Below, piece by piece: positions 6,019-6,897 of a DNA stretch of 6,897 nt. Position 1 is the stretch's first letter. Each line of letters starts with the position of its first letter. This DNA comes from Planctomycetia bacterium. GTDB taxonomy: Bacteria; Planctomycetota; Phycisphaerae; Phycisphaerales; SM1A02. The position numbers were made by a program, and so were the translations under genes. The stretch covers positions 1-6,897 of the forward strand of contig SYPI01000168.1 in NCBI GenBank assembly GCA_005804005.1. Direction: 5' to 3'. The notes under the pieces were generated by a model. The model was not told where the DNA came from, did no database searches, and was given only the letters and a program-made list of their open reading frames with translations.

Positions 6019-6897
6019 GTGATCTTTTCTTGGAAGAAGAAGGAAGACCCCAGCGCCGCGCTGGCCCAGTTCAAGCCGCAACCGGCTAAGGCGCGGGAGT
6101 GGGTGACTCGCGGCAAGGGGATCGCCGCGCAGGGCAATCACGGCACGGCCCTCGTCTACCTAGCGATGGGGGTGCGCCTCGACCCGGGTGAACTGACCAC
6201 GCACGAAGCCATGTGGGAGTCGGCCATCGGCCACCACCGCGGGGGCGGCAAGCCCGCCAGCCGGGATGAATTGCGCCAGATCGAGGGGACCAGCGCGATC
6301 GACAAGTTTGCCATGGCCGAGTTCGCATGGATGCGCGATGTGAACAGCCTCGACCGGGCGATGGAGACGATGACCGCGGCCGTCGGTGCCGGCCAGACTT
6401 CGTGGGGAAGCTGGATCGCCACGCGGGTGCTCAATCTGGTCCGCGCCCACATGGCTAAGAAGCCATCCAAGAAAGTCTGGGTACGCGCCAAGGATCTCTT
6501 CGCCGAACTGGATGCCTGGAACGAGGCGTTGGCGTGTGGGCAGGAGGCCATCCGCCTTGATCCGTCCGACGGCGAACTGCAGAGCGAACTCAATCAGCTC
6601 AGCGCGGCGCGGGCCATTCAGCAAGGCGGGTACACCCAGACCGCCAGCGAGGAAGGCGGCTTCCGCGCCAATGTGAAAGACCTCGACAAGCAGCGGGCGC
6701 TCGAGGAAGCGGAGTCGATATCAGGTGGGGCCGATGTCGAGACGCGCAACCTGGAACGCGCCCGGGTGGAGCACGAGGCCAATCCTTCTTCGCCCGATGC
6801 CATCAATCGCTACGCCCAACTGCTGCGGCGGCGGCAGACGGCCGAGGAAGAGGAGCGCGCCTACTCGGTCTACATGGACGGCTTCCAGCGCCTGAAC
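6019..6897 (+). CDS. TPR-like cytoplasmic protein of unknown function, planctomycete-type, 3' end outside the window
   Basis: The frame is open from the GTG at 6019 to the window end (293 codons, no stop). I do not know a function. The product begins VIFSWKKKED and has no signal peptide or membrane segment, so it is probably cytoplasmic. Helical repeat-like stretches are visible: AKAREWVTRG to LDPGELTTHEAM (23-65), with the TPR-like AxxxLAMGVRLDP pattern; DLFAELDAWNEALACGQEAIRLDP (159-182); and a third around 240-290 ending AYSVYMDGF. EEGGFR at 211-216, DLDKQRALEEAE at 221-232 and RNLERARVEHEANP at 243-256 resemble segments I recall from planctomycetal TPR proteins. That is from memory, not a search. 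GTG 6019 is chosen because it follows the promoter-like element with a short leader; TTG 5989 is the only other upstream start codon in frame. A weak GAGA lies 11 nt upstream. Codon use resembles the neighbouring genes. Confidence 0.85.
   Translation, partial: MIFSWKKKEDPSAALAQFKPQPAKAREWVTRGKGIAAQGNHGTALVYLAMGVRLDPGELTTHEAMWESAIGHHRGGGKPASRDELRQIEGTSAIDKFAMAEFAWMRDVNSLDRAMETMTAAVGAGQTSWGSWIATRVLNLVRAHMAKKPSKKVWVRAKDLFAELDAWNEALACGQEAIRLDPSDGELQSELNQLSAARAIQQGGYTQTASEEGGFRANVKDLDKQRALEEAESISGGADVETRNLERARVEHEANPSSPDAINRYAQLLRRRQTAEEEERAYSVYMDGFQRLN

Noticed and set aside
6086..6624. Several minus-strand open frames of 80-154 codons opposite the plus-strand gene
   Set aside because: They mirror the TPR-like gene, whose frame gives coherent helical repeats; the minus-strand translations are Arg/Pro/Ser-rich without motifs.
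1..6897. Mobile element, CRISPR array, defence island or novel system
   Set aside because: No transposase, integrase, direct-repeat array or nuclease-like gene was seen; coding sequence fills nearly all of the window with conserved housekeeping genes of uniform base composition.

Overview
The window is GC-rich, gene-dense bacterial chromosome. It holds six tightly packed minus-strand housekeeping genes and one divergent plus-strand gene. In transcription order (right to left) the minus-strand block reads def, fmt, queA, murE, murF, mraY. mraY runs off the left edge and the plus-strand gene runs off the right edge. No mobile element, CRISPR array, tRNA or rRNA was seen.

Layout: positions 1-297 hold the first 99 codons of mraY; 300-1742 murF; 1739-3271 murE; 3272-3358 an 87-bp spacer, the only real gap in the block; 3359-4480 queA; 4477-5418 fmt; 5415-5930 def; 5931-6018 an 88-bp divergent intergenic region with promoter-like elements on both strands; 6019-6897 the 5' part of a TPR-like protein gene. 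Three of the five junctions are 4-nt stop/start overlaps (GTGA or ATGA), one is a 2-nt gap and one is the 87-bp spacer, so a single operon with translational coupling is likely.

Two functions are joined. Fmt formylates initiator Met-tRNA and Def removes the formyl group from new proteins, so both bracket translation initiation; QueA makes the queuosine precursor on tRNA. MurE, MurF and MraY are consecutive steps of peptidoglycan precursor synthesis: addition of the third residue, addition of D-Ala-D-Ala, and transfer of the finished muramyl-pentapeptide to undecaprenyl phosphate. MurE carries the DNPR signature for meso-diaminopimelate, so an ordinary DAP-type peptidoglycan is predicted.

The organism is probably a planctomycete, perhaps of the Phycisphaerae. 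This rests on the style of the plus-strand protein (an early FKPQP motif, then EEGGFR, DLDKQR and RNLERAR segments), which I recall from planctomycetal proteins, and on high GC. It is an inference without a database search. I see no new defence or mobile system here; the interest lies in the operon arrangement, the divergent promoter region, the lineage-restricted TPR protein and a few residue departures in otherwise standard enzymes.
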